Positions 18,919-30,214 of a stretch of 64,000 bases of DNA are shown here, piece after piece. The notes under the pieces are model-generated. The model worked only from the letters and a program-made list of their open reading frames with translations, was not told the DNA's origin and ran no database searches. Source of the stretch: Actinoalloteichus caeruleus DSM 43889 (GTDB lineage Bacteria > Actinomycetota > Actinomycetes > Mycobacteriales > Pseudonocardiaceae); the NCBI RefSeq assembly GCF_000429185.2, contig NZ_AUBJ02000001.1, positions 3,100,001-3,164,000 of the forward strand. The letters are read 5' to 3'. A program made the translations under genes and the position numbers. Positions within the stretch are counted from its first letter, which is position 1. Every line of letters starts with the position of its first letter.

Positions 18919-20103
18919 ATGCTCCGCAGCTCACGACCACCGCGTCCACGCCGCCAGGCGACGTGGGGCCTGCTGTGCGCACTGCTGGTGACCGCCGGCT
19001 GCGCCGACTTCTCGGAGCAGGACCAGCGAGGCGCCGAATGGTCGGAGCCGAGGACGCCGACCCCGGTGCAGCCCACCCCGTTCGACTCCACCCCGGAACG
19101 CCAGCGGCGGGACCAGCCGGACGAGTCGACTCCCGTGCCACCACCGGAGGGGTGCGTCGACCACCACGTCGCGGTCGTCGCCACCTGCCTCGACCCGGTC
19201 GGCGGCATCGCCGTGCTCCCCGACGGGGAGCACGCGCTCGTGGGTGAGGCCACCACCGGCCGGATCGTGCGGGTCGCCATCCAGGACGACCCGGAGCGCA
19301 AGGACCGGTACGAGGAGTTCGCCACCGTCGACGTCGACCCCTCCGGGGGCGGCCTGCTCGGGATCGCCCTCTCCCCGGACTACCTGGAGGACGAGCTCGT
19401 CTACGCCTACGTCAGCACCCCGGAGGACAACAGGGTGGTGCGCGTCGCGCGCGGGGACAGCCCGAGACCGGTGCTCACCGGGATCCCACGCGGCGGGCCG
19501 GAGACCGGTGGGGCGCTCGCCCTCGACCCGGCTGGCGCGCTGCTCATCGCCACCGGGGCCCCCTCGGGTTCGGAAGCCACCGACCCCAGCTCCCCCGCCG
19601 GCAAACTGCTGCGCTTCACCCCGGGCACGGACACGCCCGAGGGAACGGCGGGCACGGCATCGCTGGCCGTCGCCAGCGGCCTGAGCTCCCCGCGCGGGAT
19701 CTGCGTCGCACCCGAGACCGGTCAGACCTGGGTGACGGACCGGGCCGACGGGCTGGACCTGCTGCACCGGGTGGAGTTCGACGGCCCGCTCGGGGAGGCG
19801 GCGTGGAACTGGCCGGAGCGGCCCGGGGTCGCCGGGTGCGCGGCCTGGGAGGACATGGTGGTGGTCCTGCTCACCGAGGACTCGGCGGCGGCGAACTTCC
19901 CACTGGGCCCGGAGGGCGACTTCCTCGGTGCCCCCGAGCCGAACATGGTCGACCTCTTCGGCCGACTGGGGCCACTGGTGAGGAGCGGTCAGGACGAGAT
20001 GTGGCTGGGCACCCGCAACAAGGAGGGTGGGGAACCGGAGTCGTCCGACGACCGCGTCCTGGTCACGATCCGGCCGGAGACCGCCGTGGGCGGTCAGGAC
20101 TGA
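18919..20103 (+). CDS. LppZ-like lipoprotein, glucose/sorbosone dehydrogenase fold
   Basis: A 394-residue secreted lipoprotein. Signal peptide with lipobox LVTAGC (Cys at about residue 28), a Pro/Thr-rich linker to about residue 75, then a six-bladed beta-propeller of the GSDH family: GGIAVLPDGEHALVGEATTG, GGLLGIALSPDY, GGALALDPAGALLIATG and SSPRGICVAPETGQTWVTD. Family members are related to soluble PQQ-sugar dehydrogenases, but many lipoprotein members have no shown activity. Position next to DoxX and gatB matches M. tuberculosis lppZ (Rv3006). Probably anchored on the outer face of the membrane. Confidence 0.87.
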   Translation: MLRSSRPPRPRRQATWGLLCALLVTAGCADFSEQDQRGAEWSEPRTPTPVQPTPFDSTPERQRRDQPDESTPVPPPEGCVDHHVAVVATCLDPVGGIAVLPDGEHALVGEATTGRIVRVAIQDDPERKDRYEEFATVDVDPSGGGLLGIALSPDYLEDELVYAYVSTPEDNRVVRVARGDSPRPVLTGIPRGGPETGGALALDPAGALLIATGAPSGSEATDPSSPAGKLLRFTPGTDTPEGTAGTASLAVASGLSSPRGICVAPETGQTWVTDRADGLDLLHRVEFDGPLGEAAWNWPERPGVAGCAAWEDMVVVLLTEDSAAANFPLGPEGDFLGAPEPNMVDLFGRLGPLVRSGQDEMWLGTRNKEGGEPESSDDRVLVTIRPETAVGGQD

Positions 20104-20295
20104 TCGGACCCGGCACCGGCCGGGGTCGACCCCCTCGCCCGGGGCGGCACCACCCGGCCGGCCGGAGCCCTCGGGTGGCGGCCGGCCCCGAGATGCCGGC
20201 ACCAGCCGGCTCGTCCACCGACGCCGCGCGGGCGAACACCGGGCCGCGCCCCGGGCCACCGATCTCGGCGGTCGGGGCACGACCCGGCGACCGGC

Positions 20296-21801
20296 TCAGG
20301 CGGACACGGCCTCGATGACCAGCTCACGAACGCGTTTGGCATCAGCCTGGCCCTTGGTGGCCTTCATCACCGCGCCGACGATGGCCCCGGCGGCCTGGAC
20401 CTTCCCGCCCCGGATCTTCTCGGCCACGTCCGGGTTGGCCGCCAACGCCGCCTCGACGGCGGTGCGCAGCGCCGACTCGTCCGAGACCACCTTCAGGCCA
20501 CGGGCGGCGACGACCTCGTCGGGCTCGCCCTCACCGGCGAGGACACCGTCCACCGCCTGCCGGGCGAGTTTGTTGGTCAGGGTGCCCGTGGTGACCAGTT
20601 CGATGACCCTGGCCACCTGGACCGGCGTGATGGGCAACGCCGCCAGCTCCTCGCCCCGCAGGTTCGCCTGCTGGAGCAGGTAGGACACCCACCAGGACCG
20701 GGCCTCCGCCGAGGACGCGCCCGCCTCGACGGTCGCGGCGATGAGGTCGACGGCCCCCGCGTTCAGCAGGTCCCGCATCTCGGCGTCGGACAGGTCCCAC
20801 TCCTGTTGGATGCGCCGACGGCGCTCCCACGGCAGCTCGGGCAGCGTGCCCCGCAGCTCCTCCACCCACTCCCGGGACGGCGCCACCGGCACCAGGTCGG
20901 GTTCGGGGAAGTAGCGGTAGTCCTCCGAGGTCTCCTTGCGACGGCCGGCCGAGGTGCTGCCACTGGACTCGTCGAAGTGGCGGGTCTCCTGCACGATCGA
21001 TCCGCCACCCGAGAGCACGGCGCCCTGCCGGGACATCTCGAACCGCACCGCCCGCTCCACGCTGCGCAGCGAGTTCACGTTCTTCGTCTCGGTGCGGGTC
21101 CCGAAGGTGTCGCCGCCCTTGGGCATCAGGGAGACGTTCGCGTCGCACCGCAGCGAGCCCTGGTCCATGCGCACGTCGGAGACGTCGAGCGCGCGGAGCA
21201 GGTCACGCAGCGCGCTCACGTACGCCCTGGCGACCTCGGGGGCCCGCTCGCCGGCGCCGACGATCGGCTTGGTGACGATCTCGATGAGCGGAACACCGGC
21301 CCGGTTGTAGTCCAGCAGCGAGTGCGCCGCGCCGTGGATACGACCGGTGGCACCGCCGACGTGCAGCGACTTGCCGGTGTCCTCCTCCATGTGGGCCCGT
21401 TCGATGTCCACCCGGAAGGTCTCACCGTCCTCCAGCACGACGTCGAGGTAGCCGTCGAAGGCGATCGGCTCGTCGTACTGGGAGGTCTGGAAGTTCTTCG
21501 GCTGGTCCGGGTAGAAGTAGTTCTTCCTGGCGAACCGGCACCACTCGGCGATCTGGCAGTTCAACGCCAACCCGATGCGGATGGCCGACTCCACCGCCTT
21601 GCCGTTGACCACCGGCAGCGCGCCGGGGAGGCCGAGGCAGGTCGGGCACACCTGCGTGTTGGGCTCGCCACCGAAGTCGGTGGGGCAGCCGCAGAACATC
21701 TTGGTGTTCGTGGACAGCTCGACGTGCACCTCGAGCCCGAGGACCGGGTCGTAGGTGGCCAGGACGTCGTCGTAGTCCATCAGGTCAACGAGAGCGCTCA
21801 C
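20296..21801 (-). CDS. gatB: Asp-tRNA(Asn)/Glu-tRNA(Gln) amidotransferase subunit B
   Basis: A 501-residue subunit that binds misacylated tRNA and performs kinase and transamidation steps in the cytosolic GatCAB complex. Seen: [17 protein letters not shown], the zinc-type cysteines MFCGCP and [34 protein letters not shown], and HLEEDTGKS-like [11 protein letters not shown]; the C-terminal YqeY/helical tail starts near residue 350. The GTG start overlaps the stop of the upstream 79-residue gene by 4 nt (GTGA), implying coupled translation. It is separated from gatA by the ATPase/DUF4276 pair and this small gene. Confidence 0.96.
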   Translation of the reverse strand: MSALVDLMDYDDVLATYDPVLGLEVHVELSTNTKMFCGCPTDFGGEPNTQVCPTCLGLPGALPVVNGKAVESAIRIGLALNCQIAEWCRFARKNYFYPDQPKNFQTSQYDEPIAFDGYLDVVLEDGETFRVDIERAHMEEDTGKSLHVGGATGRIHGAAHSLLDYNRAGVPLIEIVTKPIVGAGERAPEVARAYVSALRDLLRALDVSDVRMDQGSLRCDANVSLMPKGGDTFGTRTETKNVNSLRSVERAVRFEMSRQGAVLSGGGSIVQETRHFDESSGSTSAGRRKETSEDYRYFPEPDLVPVAPSREWVEELRGTLPELPWERRRRIQQEWDLSDAEMRDLLNAGAVDLIAATVEAGASSAEARSWWVSYLLQQANLRGEELAALPITPVQVARVIELVTTGTLTNKLARQAVDGVLAGEGEPDEVVAARGLKVVSDESALRTAVEAALAANPDVAEKIRGGKVQAAGAIVGAVMKATKGQADAKRVRELVIEAVSA

Positions 21802-22037
21802 TTCTTCCTGCCCCTCCGCACGCTCCGGAACAGCAGGCCGGCGGAGGTCACCAGCGCCGCCAGGTGCAGCACGGCGTTGACCAGCGACAGCCGGTCCGAC
21901 TCCTGCCGGGCCTTGCGCAGTTCCGACAGCGAACCCACCGCGCCGAACACCAGACCCCCGAGGTTGAACAGGATCTTGATCAGGCTCTGCCGCTCGTCGT
22001 CGTCCAGCTTGTCGGTTATCTCGCGGTCACCCGCCAC
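21798..22037 (-). CDS. Small two-helix membrane protein of unknown function
   Basis: A 79-residue protein not recognised by family. It begins with a charged segment (ELTD-like [13 protein letters not shown]), has two moderately hydrophobic helices ([18 protein letters not shown] and [20 protein letters not shown]), and ends in a basic tail RSVRRGRKK. The GTG start has GAGGAGAC 8 nt upstream. Its stop overlaps the gatB start by 4 nt, and it lies 49 nt after the DUF4276 gene, so it may belong to either unit. Possible roles, such as effector or anchor for the ATPase pair, are guesses. Confidence 0.65.
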   Translation of the reverse strand: MAGDREITDKLDDDERQSLIKILFNLGGLVFGAVGSLSELRKARQESDRLSLVNAVLHLAALVTSAGLLFRSVRRGRKK

Positions 22038-22086
22038 TTGTGCGTCTCCTCATCCCATTCGGTCCGACTGTCGACCCTTCACGACT

Positions 22087-22740
22087 TCACCGGAGAAAGC
22101 CCAGGTCGCGGAGCTTGTCGGCGGTACGTCGCCGCCACCTATCGTAGGAGGGAACCCGGCTGAGCTCAGTGTGGCGGGCCCGCTCCGCCAGCAACGGCAG
22201 GTACGCCTCGACGTCCCGCCTGCGACGACGCCCGCGCCCGGCGTTCATCGCCTCGGTGAGGGTCTTCTTGGGGTCGCTGAGCCGCTCGACATCCCGAAGC
22301 CGGTCCGCCTCGAAGACATCACCGGCGCTCGGCGCGCGGCGGGCGAGCCGGTTGACCAGCTCGGTGTCGGCGAGCGCCCACGCCTCCATCTCCCGCACCG
22401 GGGCCAACTCCACCAGCGGCGGCAGCCCGGGACCTCCGCCGCGCCCCGCCGTCTCCCAGCACGACAGCATCGGGACCCAGCTCCGCTTACGTTCGTCGCC
22501 GTTCTTGTCGTCGTAGTGGAAGAACACCAGGTCGGGGCGGGGAGTGAGCTCGGCCACCTGCTCGGTGAACCGCTGCCAGGGCCTGTCCTGCCTCCGACGG
22601 AAGGTGAGGGGTTCGGCCAGGTCGAAACCAGCGCTGGTCCCGGTGTTCCCGATGTCACGCAGGGCGCGGAACACGATCACGCGGAAGAACGTCTCGTCCG
22701 TGGGCCCCTCCACGAGGATCGCCGTGTTGAGCGGGCGCAC
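22087..22740 (-). CDS. DUF4276 (TOPRIM-like) protein
   Basis: A 217-residue protein of the DUF4276 type. The N-terminal ILVEGPTDETFF gives the TOPRIM Glu (EGxTD), and VFFHYDDKNGDERK supplies the Asp-rich metal site; MEAWALAD is the conserved EAW.LAD block of this family. TOPRIM domains of this group act as metal-dependent nucleases or tRNA-targeting effectors when paired with AAA ATPases. Its GTG start directly abuts the TGA of the ATPase gene (TGAGTG), a sign of tight coupling. The pairing suggests a two-gene defence module. Activity not demonstrated. Confidence 0.8.
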   Translation of the reverse strand: MRPLNTAILVEGPTDETFFRVIVFRALRDIGNTGTSAGFDLAEPLTFRRRQDRPWQRFTEQVAELTPRPDLVFFHYDDKNGDERKRSWVPMLSCWETAGRGGGPGLPPLVELAPVREMEAWALADTELVNRLARRAPSAGDVFEADRLRDVERLSDPKKTLTEAMNAGRGRRRRRDVEAYLPLLAERARHTELSRVPSYDRWRRRTADKLRDLGFLR

Positions 22741-24165
22741 TCAGTCATCCTCCAGCAACCGCCGGGCGTGCTCCCGGTCGATCCCGGGCAGCGCGCGCCG
22801 CTCGTGCCGCGACACCGCGCGAACCTCAAGGTCGAGCTGGGCCTGACCGGCCCGGACGCCACCCCGGCTCCTGCTCACCCGGGAGGGTTCGTCCAGCGGA
22901 CGGGCCCGCGAGACCCGGCTGCTCCCGCCGCCGGGCTCGACCCTGCTCACCCAGTCCATGACGATGATGTCCGAGGGGTCGACCACGAACAGCACCAGCG
23001 GCGAGTGACTGGACAGCACCAGTTGCGCGAGGGGCTCCTCCCCCGCGTCCGCCTCCACCGGGTGCGTGACGAGGTTCCGGAGCAGTTCCACCAGCGCCCT
23101 GAACCGCTGCGGGAAGATGCCGTTCTCTGGCTCCTCGAAGCAGATCAGGCCCCGGTACTTCGGGTCGTGCAGCGCGGCGAGCAGGGCCAGCACCCGCATG
23201 GTGCCGTCCGAGGCGATGCGCGCGCTCACCCTGCCCTCGTCGCTGGTGTCGAGGTGGATCTCCCACTGGCCGGTCGCCGGGTTCTCCTCCACCTCCACCC
23301 CGCTGAACCCGCGCACGACCCGGGCGAGGTCCACGGTGATGTCGTCCAGCACGCTGCCCTGGTCGAGGGTGGTCTCCCGTTCGATCCTCCGGAGCACCTT
23401 GGCGAGGTTCCCGCCGGCTGGTTCGAGCTGGTCGCCCCGTTGCTCCGGCGTGCTGGGGCTGCGCAGGGCGACCGGGTCGAGCTGGAGGAAACGCCACGAC
23501 TCCATCTCGCGGCGCAGCGCATAGAGCAGGGGGAACTCCACCGTGGAGGTGATGCTGGAGAGCACGGTGGCCTCCGCCGCGTGCGCCGGCAACTGCCGGG
23601 CCCGCCCCTGGTTTCCCTCCTGCCGGATGGAGAAGACCGCGTCCCCCGCGCTGTTGGTCTCGGTGACGAGGAGGGCCGAGGTCCGCCGGTACGCGAGGTT
23701 GGCGTCGCGGAACTCCCGGCTGACCCGCTGGTCCCGGACCCAGTCGTCATCCTTGCGGCGGATGGGTCGCGCCTCCTCGGAGACGACGAACAGGCGGGGA
23801 GAGCCGTCCTCGACGGTGCGGCGCTCGATCTCCAGCTCGTACCGCAGCCGGGTGTGCGTGACCCGCACCTGCCGGCCGAAGGGGTCGACGACCGTGGGCT
23901 CCAGCAGCACCTCGACGGCGAAGCGCATCTGGTTGACGGCCGTCCCGTCGCCCTTCCAGCGGAACAGCTCGGAGAGGTCCCCCCTGGCCCCGGTACAGGC
24001 GTCGTAGAGGGACGGGGAGCTGGCGAGCCGCCCCAACAGCTGGATCGCGTCGAACAGGTTGGACTTCCCGCTGGCGTTCTGGCCGAGGATGGCCAGGAAC
24101 GGCGGGATGTCCAACCCGAAGTCGGCGAACGACTTGAAGCCGTCGACCTCGATCCGGGTCAGCAC
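22741..24165 (-). CDS. AAA family ATPase (RecF/OLD-like), defence-type
   Basis: A 474-residue ATPase of the AAA15/AAA21 (ABC/SMC-like) class. Walker A is GQNASGKS at residues 28-35, preceded by the usual IEVDGFKSFADF start; near residue 340 come an ABC signature-like region ASDGTMRVLALLAAL, Walker B LICFEEPENGI and the His switch VLSSHSP. The C-terminal 70 residues are basic and Arg-rich. It lies 25 nt downstream of gatA and is followed without gap by the DUF4276 gene. The pair resembles OLD, PARIS (AriA/AriB) and Gabija in logic (ABC-type ATPase plus TOPRIM effector), but its families are not those of the named systems. Alternative: a repair complex. Confidence 0.85.
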   Translation of the reverse strand: MLTRIEVDGFKSFADFGLDIPPFLAILGQNASGKSNLFDAIQLLGRLASSPSLYDACTGARGDLSELFRWKGDGTAVNQMRFAVEVLLEPTVVDPFGRQVRVTHTRLRYELEIERRTVEDGSPRLFVVSEEARPIRRKDDDWVRDQRVSREFRDANLAYRRTSALLVTETNSAGDAVFSIRQEGNQGRARQLPAHAAEATVLSSITSTVEFPLLYALRREMESWRFLQLDPVALRSPSTPEQRGDQLEPAGGNLAKVLRRIERETTLDQGSVLDDITVDLARVVRGFSGVEVEENPATGQWEIHLDTSDEGRVSARIASDGTMRVLALLAALHDPKYRGLICFEEPENGIFPQRFRALVELLRNLVTHPVEADAGEEPLAQLVLSSHSPLVLFVVDPSDIIVMDWVSRVEPGGGSSRVSRARPLDEPSRVSRSRGGVRAGQAQLDLEVRAVSRHERRALPGIDREHARRLLEDD

Positions 24166-24190
24166 GACGGCCGTCCCGGAACCGGAGCCA

Positions 24191-25726
24191 TCAGGCGGTC
24201 ACCGCCAGGTCGGGGACCCGGTGGATCAGCGGCCCGCCCTGCGCGGCGTCCCGCGCCACCTCGAAGGCGGCGCTGACCCGGTACATCCGGTCGTCGGCCT
24301 GCGCGGGAGCCATGACCTGGAGGCCCACCGGCAGCCCGTCCTCGTCCGAGAGCCCGGAGGGCACGCTCATGGCGGCGTTCCCGGCGAGGTTCGCCGGGAT
24401 GGTGCACAGGTCCGCCAGGTACATGGCCAACGGGTCGTCCACCCGCTCCCCGATCCGGAACGCGGTGGTCGGGGTGGTCGGCGACACCAGCACGTCGACC
24501 TTCTCGTAGGCGGCGGCGAAGTCGCGCGCGATGAGGGTGCGGACCTTCTGCGCCTGCCCGTAGTAGGCGTCGTAGTAGCCCGAGGACAGCGCGTGCGTCC
24601 CGATCATGATGCGGCGTTTGACCTCCGGGCCGAAGCCGGCCTCCCGGGTCAGCGACATGACCTCCTCGGCGGAGAGCCTGGCCCCGTCGTCGCCGACCCG
24701 CAGGCCGTAGCGCATCGCGTCGAACCGGGCGAGGTTCGACGAGCACTCGCTGGGCGCGATCAGGTAGTAGGCGCCCATCGCGTAGTCGAAGTGCGGGCAG
24801 GAGACCTCGACGATCTCGGCGCCGAGTTCGGCGAGCAGCTGCACGGCGGCGTCGAAGGACCGCAGCACTCCGGGCTGGTAGCCCTCCCCCGCGAACTGGG
24901 TGACCACGCCGACGCGGACGCCGGTGAGGTCGCCGCTGGCGCCCTGCCGGGCGGCCGCGACCACGGGGGGAACGGGCGCGTCGATGGAGGTGGAGTCCAG
25001 CGGGTCGTGGCCGCCGATGACCTCGTGCAGGAGCGCGGCGTCCAGGACCGTCCGCGCGCAGGGGCCGGCCTGGTCCAGGGAGGACGAGAAGGCCACCAGC
25101 CCGTAGCGGGACACGCCCCCGTAGGTGGGCTTCACGCCGACGGTGCCGGTGACCGCGCCGGGCTGGCGGATCGAGCCGCCGGTGTCGGTCCCGATGGCCA
25201 GCGGGGCCTCGAACGCGGCCAGTGAGGCCGAGGAGCCGCCGCCGGAGCCGCCGGGGATCCGGTCCCGGTCCCAGGGGTTCCTGGTCACGCCGTACGCGGA
25301 GTTCTCGGTGGAGGAGCCCATCGCGAACTCGTCCATGTTCGTCTTCCCGAGGACGACGACGCCCGCCTCGCGCAGCCGGCGGGTGACGGTCGCGTCGTAG
25401 GGCGGCAGCCAGCCCTCGAGCATCCGGGAGCCGCAGGTGGTCGGCACTCCCTTGGTGGTGAGGATGTCCTTCAGCGCCAGGGGGACGCCGGCCAGCGGGG
25501 ACGCCGGCGCCTCACCCGAGGCGAGCGCCGCGTCCACGGCTTCCGCCGCCGCGAGAGCGCCCGTCCCGTCGACGTGGAGGAACGCGTTGATCTCGGGGTC
25601 CACCCCCGCGATGCGGTCCAGGTGGGCCTGGGTCACCTCGACGGCGCTCACCTCGCGGCGGTGGATGCGCTCGGCCAGCTCGGCGGCCGTGGACCGGGTG
25701 ATCTCGTCGGACACGGGGTTGCTCAC
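24191..25726 (-). CDS. gatA: Asp-tRNA(Asn)/Glu-tRNA(Gln) amidotransferase subunit A
   Basis: A 511-residue amidase-signature subunit that releases ammonia from glutamine for GatB. Seen: Lys of the Ser-cisSer-Lys triad in [14 protein letters not shown], the Gly/Ser-rich signature [17 protein letters not shown] and [13 protein letters not shown] with the nucleophile and cis-Ser, and [11 protein letters not shown]. The GTG start overlaps the gatC stop by 4 nt (GTGA) and has GGGGAGGAG upstream, so gatC-gatA are translationally coupled. The ATPase gene follows after 25 nt. Confidence 0.97.
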   Translation of the reverse strand: MSNPVSDEITRSTAAELAERIHRREVSAVEVTQAHLDRIAGVDPEINAFLHVDGTGALAAAEAVDAALASGEAPASPLAGVPLALKDILTTKGVPTTCGSRMLEGWLPPYDATVTRRLREAGVVVLGKTNMDEFAMGSSTENSAYGVTRNPWDRDRIPGGSGGGSSASLAAFEAPLAIGTDTGGSIRQPGAVTGTVGVKPTYGGVSRYGLVAFSSSLDQAGPCARTVLDAALLHEVIGGHDPLDSTSIDAPVPPVVAAARQGASGDLTGVRVGVVTQFAGEGYQPGVLRSFDAAVQLLAELGAEIVEVSCPHFDYAMGAYYLIAPSECSSNLARFDAMRYGLRVGDDGARLSAEEVMSLTREAGFGPEVKRRIMIGTHALSSGYYDAYYGQAQKVRTLIARDFAAAYEKVDVLVSPTTPTTAFRIGERVDDPLAMYLADLCTIPANLAGNAAMSVPSGLSDEDGLPVGLQVMAPAQADDRMYRVSAAFEVARDAAQGGPLIHRVPDLAVTA

Positions 25727-26022
25727 TGCTCCTCCCCGAGGATGCGCGGAACGCGGAAACGGTTCTCCTCCACGGCGGGGGCGGCGGCGAGCGCCTCCCG
25801 CTGCGTCAGGCCCGGGCGGACCTCGTCGGCGCGGAAGACGTTGGTGAGGGGCACCGCGTGCGAGGTGGGGGGGATGTCCCCGGCCGCCACCTCACCGACC
25901 TTGGCCACCGACTCCAGGATCACGCCGAGCTGGGAGGCGAAGGTGTCCAGTTCCTCCTCGGTCACGGCCAGCCTGGCCAGCCGGGCGAGGTGCGCGACCT
26001 CGTCACGGGAAATGGCGGGCAA
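25723..26022 (-). CDS. gatC: Asp-tRNA(Asn)/Glu-tRNA(Gln) amidotransferase subunit C
   Basis: A 99-residue clamp subunit that stabilises GatA-GatB. Seen: [21 protein letters not shown] at the start and [30 protein letters not shown] at the end, the standard GatC pattern. The start appears to be TTG at 26022 (a Gly-rich purine run lies upstream, but no ATG or GTG precedes the conserved N-terminus). First gene of the gatC-gatA transcript. Confidence 0.93.
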   Translation of the reverse strand: MPAISRDEVAHLARLARLAVTEEELDTFASQLGVILESVAKVGEVAAGDIPPTSHAVPLTNVFRADEVRPGLTQREALAAAPAVEENRFRVPRILGEEQ

Positions 26023-26075
26023 AACGAGAACCCCCTGATCGTGGTTCGCGATGGTGGACAGGGAATGACCTCGCC

Positions 26076-26081
26076 ATTCTA
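26076..26081 (-). promoter_or_regulatory. Probable -10 of the gatC-gatA transcript
   Basis: TAGAAT on the minus strand, a strong -10 match, 54 nt before the gatC TTG. No good -35 was seen. Confidence 0.4.
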
Positions 26082-26413
26082 TGGGTGGGCGGGTCCCACC
26101 CCGTACCGGCCCGCGTCCACCGCCACGAGCGTCGGGAAGGGGGCTGACCGGCCGGCCCCGCCATCACCCGTCCTCGTCGAGCTGCCAGACTGGACGGGTG
26201 GACGGCCCCGCCCCAACACGCGCCCGAACAACGGGTCACGGCGATTTCACACGAATTCGCGGCGGGGGCCTTTTCCGCGTTGACGGCGAGTGGGATGCTT
26301 GATCGACAGCGCGGGCGGCGATCCCGTCCCAGGGCGCTGATCTGTCACCATTCGGCGGCGACGTGCCGTGCACCGCGCGGGCGGCGAGGTTCCGCGCACA
26401 GTAGCAGGAGGCT
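26082..26413. other. Divergent intergenic region between gatC and the ACT-domain gene
   Basis: No gene recognised. It should carry the promoters of both neighbours. TTGACG at about 26279-26284 is a possible -35 for the rightward gene, but no convincing -10 follows at the right distance. Confidence 0.4.
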
Positions 26414-27082
26414 GTGGATTCAGTGTCCTTCCTGATCCGCGTACAGCTGCCGGACGAGCCCGGCAAGCTGGGCGCGGTGGCCACCGCTCTGGGAGAGGCG
26501 GGGGCCGACATCCTCAGCGTCGACGTGGTGGAGCGCGGCTCCGGCGTCGCCATCGACGACCTGGTGGTCGAACTGCCCTCGGGTCGGCTGCCGGACGTGC
26601 TGATCACCGCCGCCGAGTCCATCGACGGCGTCGAGGTCGACGCGGTCCGCCCCTACGCGGGGGTGCTCGACACCTTCCGCGAACTGGAACTCGTCGAGGA
26701 CATCGCCTCCGATCCCAGCACCGGTCTTGACGTCTTCGTGCAGGGCGTGCCACGGATCGTCCGCTCCGGGTGGGCGATGATCGTGGGCGACAACGGCGAG
26801 GGCGCGTTCCGCCTCGCCGCGAGCGCCGCCGCACCGGAGACCAGGGCGCTGCGGCTGCCGTGGTTACCACTGGACCACGCCGCCATCCTGGACGGTGAGG
26901 AGGAGTGGGTGCCGGCGACCTGGCGGGAGCTGGGCACCGAGCTGGCGGCCACCCCGCTGGGCAAGCCGGACCGGGTCCTGCTCGTCGGGCGGCCCGGCGG
27001 GCCGATGTTCCGGGCCTCGGAGCTGGCGCGGCTGGCCCACCTCACCGGCATCGTCGCGACGATCCTCGTGGACGGGCGCTAG
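26414..27082 (+). CDS. ACT-domain protein (Rv3013-like)
   Basis: A 222-residue protein with an N-terminal ACT domain (FLIRVQLPDEPGKLGAVATAL, GADILSVDVVERG, IDDLVVELP), a ligand-binding fold usually responsive to amino acids, then a C-terminal half of unknown fold. The same gene, divergent from gatC and convergent with ligA, is found in mycobacteria. Function unknown; a regulatory role is inferred from ACT. GTG at 26414 follows AGGAGG by only 2 nt; a second GTG at 26423 is 11 nt away, so the exact start is unsure. Confidence 0.82.
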   Translation: MDSVSFLIRVQLPDEPGKLGAVATALGEAGADILSVDVVERGSGVAIDDLVVELPSGRLPDVLITAAESIDGVEVDAVRPYAGVLDTFRELELVEDIASDPSTGLDVFVQGVPRIVRSGWAMIVGDNGEGAFRLAASAAAPETRALRLPWLPLDHAAILDGEEEWVPATWRELGTELAATPLGKPDRVLLVGRPGGPMFRASELARLAHLTGIVATILVDGR

Positions 27083-27099
27083 CCCGGCCGGAACCCAGA

Positions 27100-27120
27100 C
27101 GGGCGGCCGCTGGCCGCCCG
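27100..27120. terminator. Bidirectional terminator
   Basis: A perfect 9-bp stem (CGGGCGGCC and GGCCGCCCG, loop GCT) 18 nt after the ACT-gene stop and 28 nt from the convergent GNAT stop. Confidence 0.75.
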
Positions 27121-27147
27121 CTGGTCGTCCGACGTCCCGAACGCTGC

Positions 27148-27669
27148 TCAGTTCCCCCCGCCGAGCGGGTGTTCGAAGGACAGCAGCCGGATTCCGTCGA
27201 CCGACCAGTCCCGTGCCGGCAGGCGGCGGAAGCCGAGGCGTTCGTACACCCGGTGCGCGGTGGTCATGCGCTCCTGGGAGCAGCACACCACCCGTTCCAC
27301 GCCCAGTTCACCGGCCCTGGCCAGCACCGCCCTGGTCAGGGCCGCTCCCACCCCGCGCCCCCTCGCCTCGGGGCGCACGGCGAGCATCCGGAACTCGAGT
27401 TCGCCGTCGCGGGCCATCTCGGCGAAGGGGGTGCCGGCGGCGGCGACGGTGACGGTGCCGAACACCCGGCCGTCGACGACGGCGACGAGGAGTTCCGCCT
27501 CCCGGTCACGGCGGCCGGTGTCCCGGAGCTCCTCCGCGTACTCCTCGTTGCCGACGAGGAACCGCTCCTCGTCGTAGGCGGCGACGGTGAGCTCGCCCAC
27601 CTCCGCCAGTTCGGTCGCCAGGGGGCGACGGATCACGGGTAAGCCGCTGTGCACCATGCTCCGCATCAT
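27148..27669 (-). CDS. GNAT-family N-acetyltransferase
   Basis: A 173-residue GNAT protein. The acetyl-CoA pyrophosphate-binding motif A is seen as LAVRPEARGRGVGAALTRAV (Q/RxxGxG/A), followed by motif B VYERLGFRRL. It resembles generic small-molecule or protein acetyltransferases; the substrate is unknown. ATG at 27669 has GAGGA 5 nt upstream. It lies 115 nt downstream of ligA, beyond a terminator, so it may be transcribed separately. Confidence 0.85.
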   Translation of the reverse strand: MMRSMVHSGLPVIRRPLATELAEVGELTVAAYDEERFLVGNEEYAEELRDTGRRDREAELLVAVVDGRVFGTVTVAAAGTPFAEMARDGELEFRMLAVRPEARGRGVGAALTRAVLARAGELGVERVVCCSQERMTTAHRVYERLGFRRLPARDWSVDGIRLLSFEHPLGGGN

Positions 27670-27749
27670 CGTTGTCCTCGTTCCGTGCCTACCGGCAGGT
27701 GTGGGGTCGGCCGGCGCCGGACCCGTGTCCGGCCGGTCCTGGTCCTCAG

Positions 27750-27772
27750 CCGCCCGGGAACGACCCGGGCGG
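27750..27772 (-). terminator. Terminator of ligA
   Basis: A perfect 9-bp stem (CCGCCCGGG and CCCGGGCGG, loop AACGA), 12 nt after the ligA stop. Confidence 0.7.
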
Positions 27773-27784
27773 TACGGGCCCGGG

Positions 27785-30010
<2,226 letters not shown>

Positions 30011-30214
30011 GAACGAGCACCTGACACCGGCTGGGTGACGTCGGGGCGAGCCGCCGCGCGGGTCGACGCGAGCGGGGTCCGCCGGGCCTCGGGTCGGGCC
30101 CGTCCCGGCCCGGGGAGGGGCGGCACGCCCGGCCGAGCTCTCGACGAGCTCACCGGCACACCCGGGCCGGCCACCCGGGTTCGGCCGGCCGTGGGGCGGG
30201 GCGGGTGACGCGGA

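Noticed and set aside
20806-24276. A 1156-residue open frame on the plus strand across gatB and the ATPase genes
   Set aside because: It crosses several unrelated, well-supported genes on the other strand and shows no domain.
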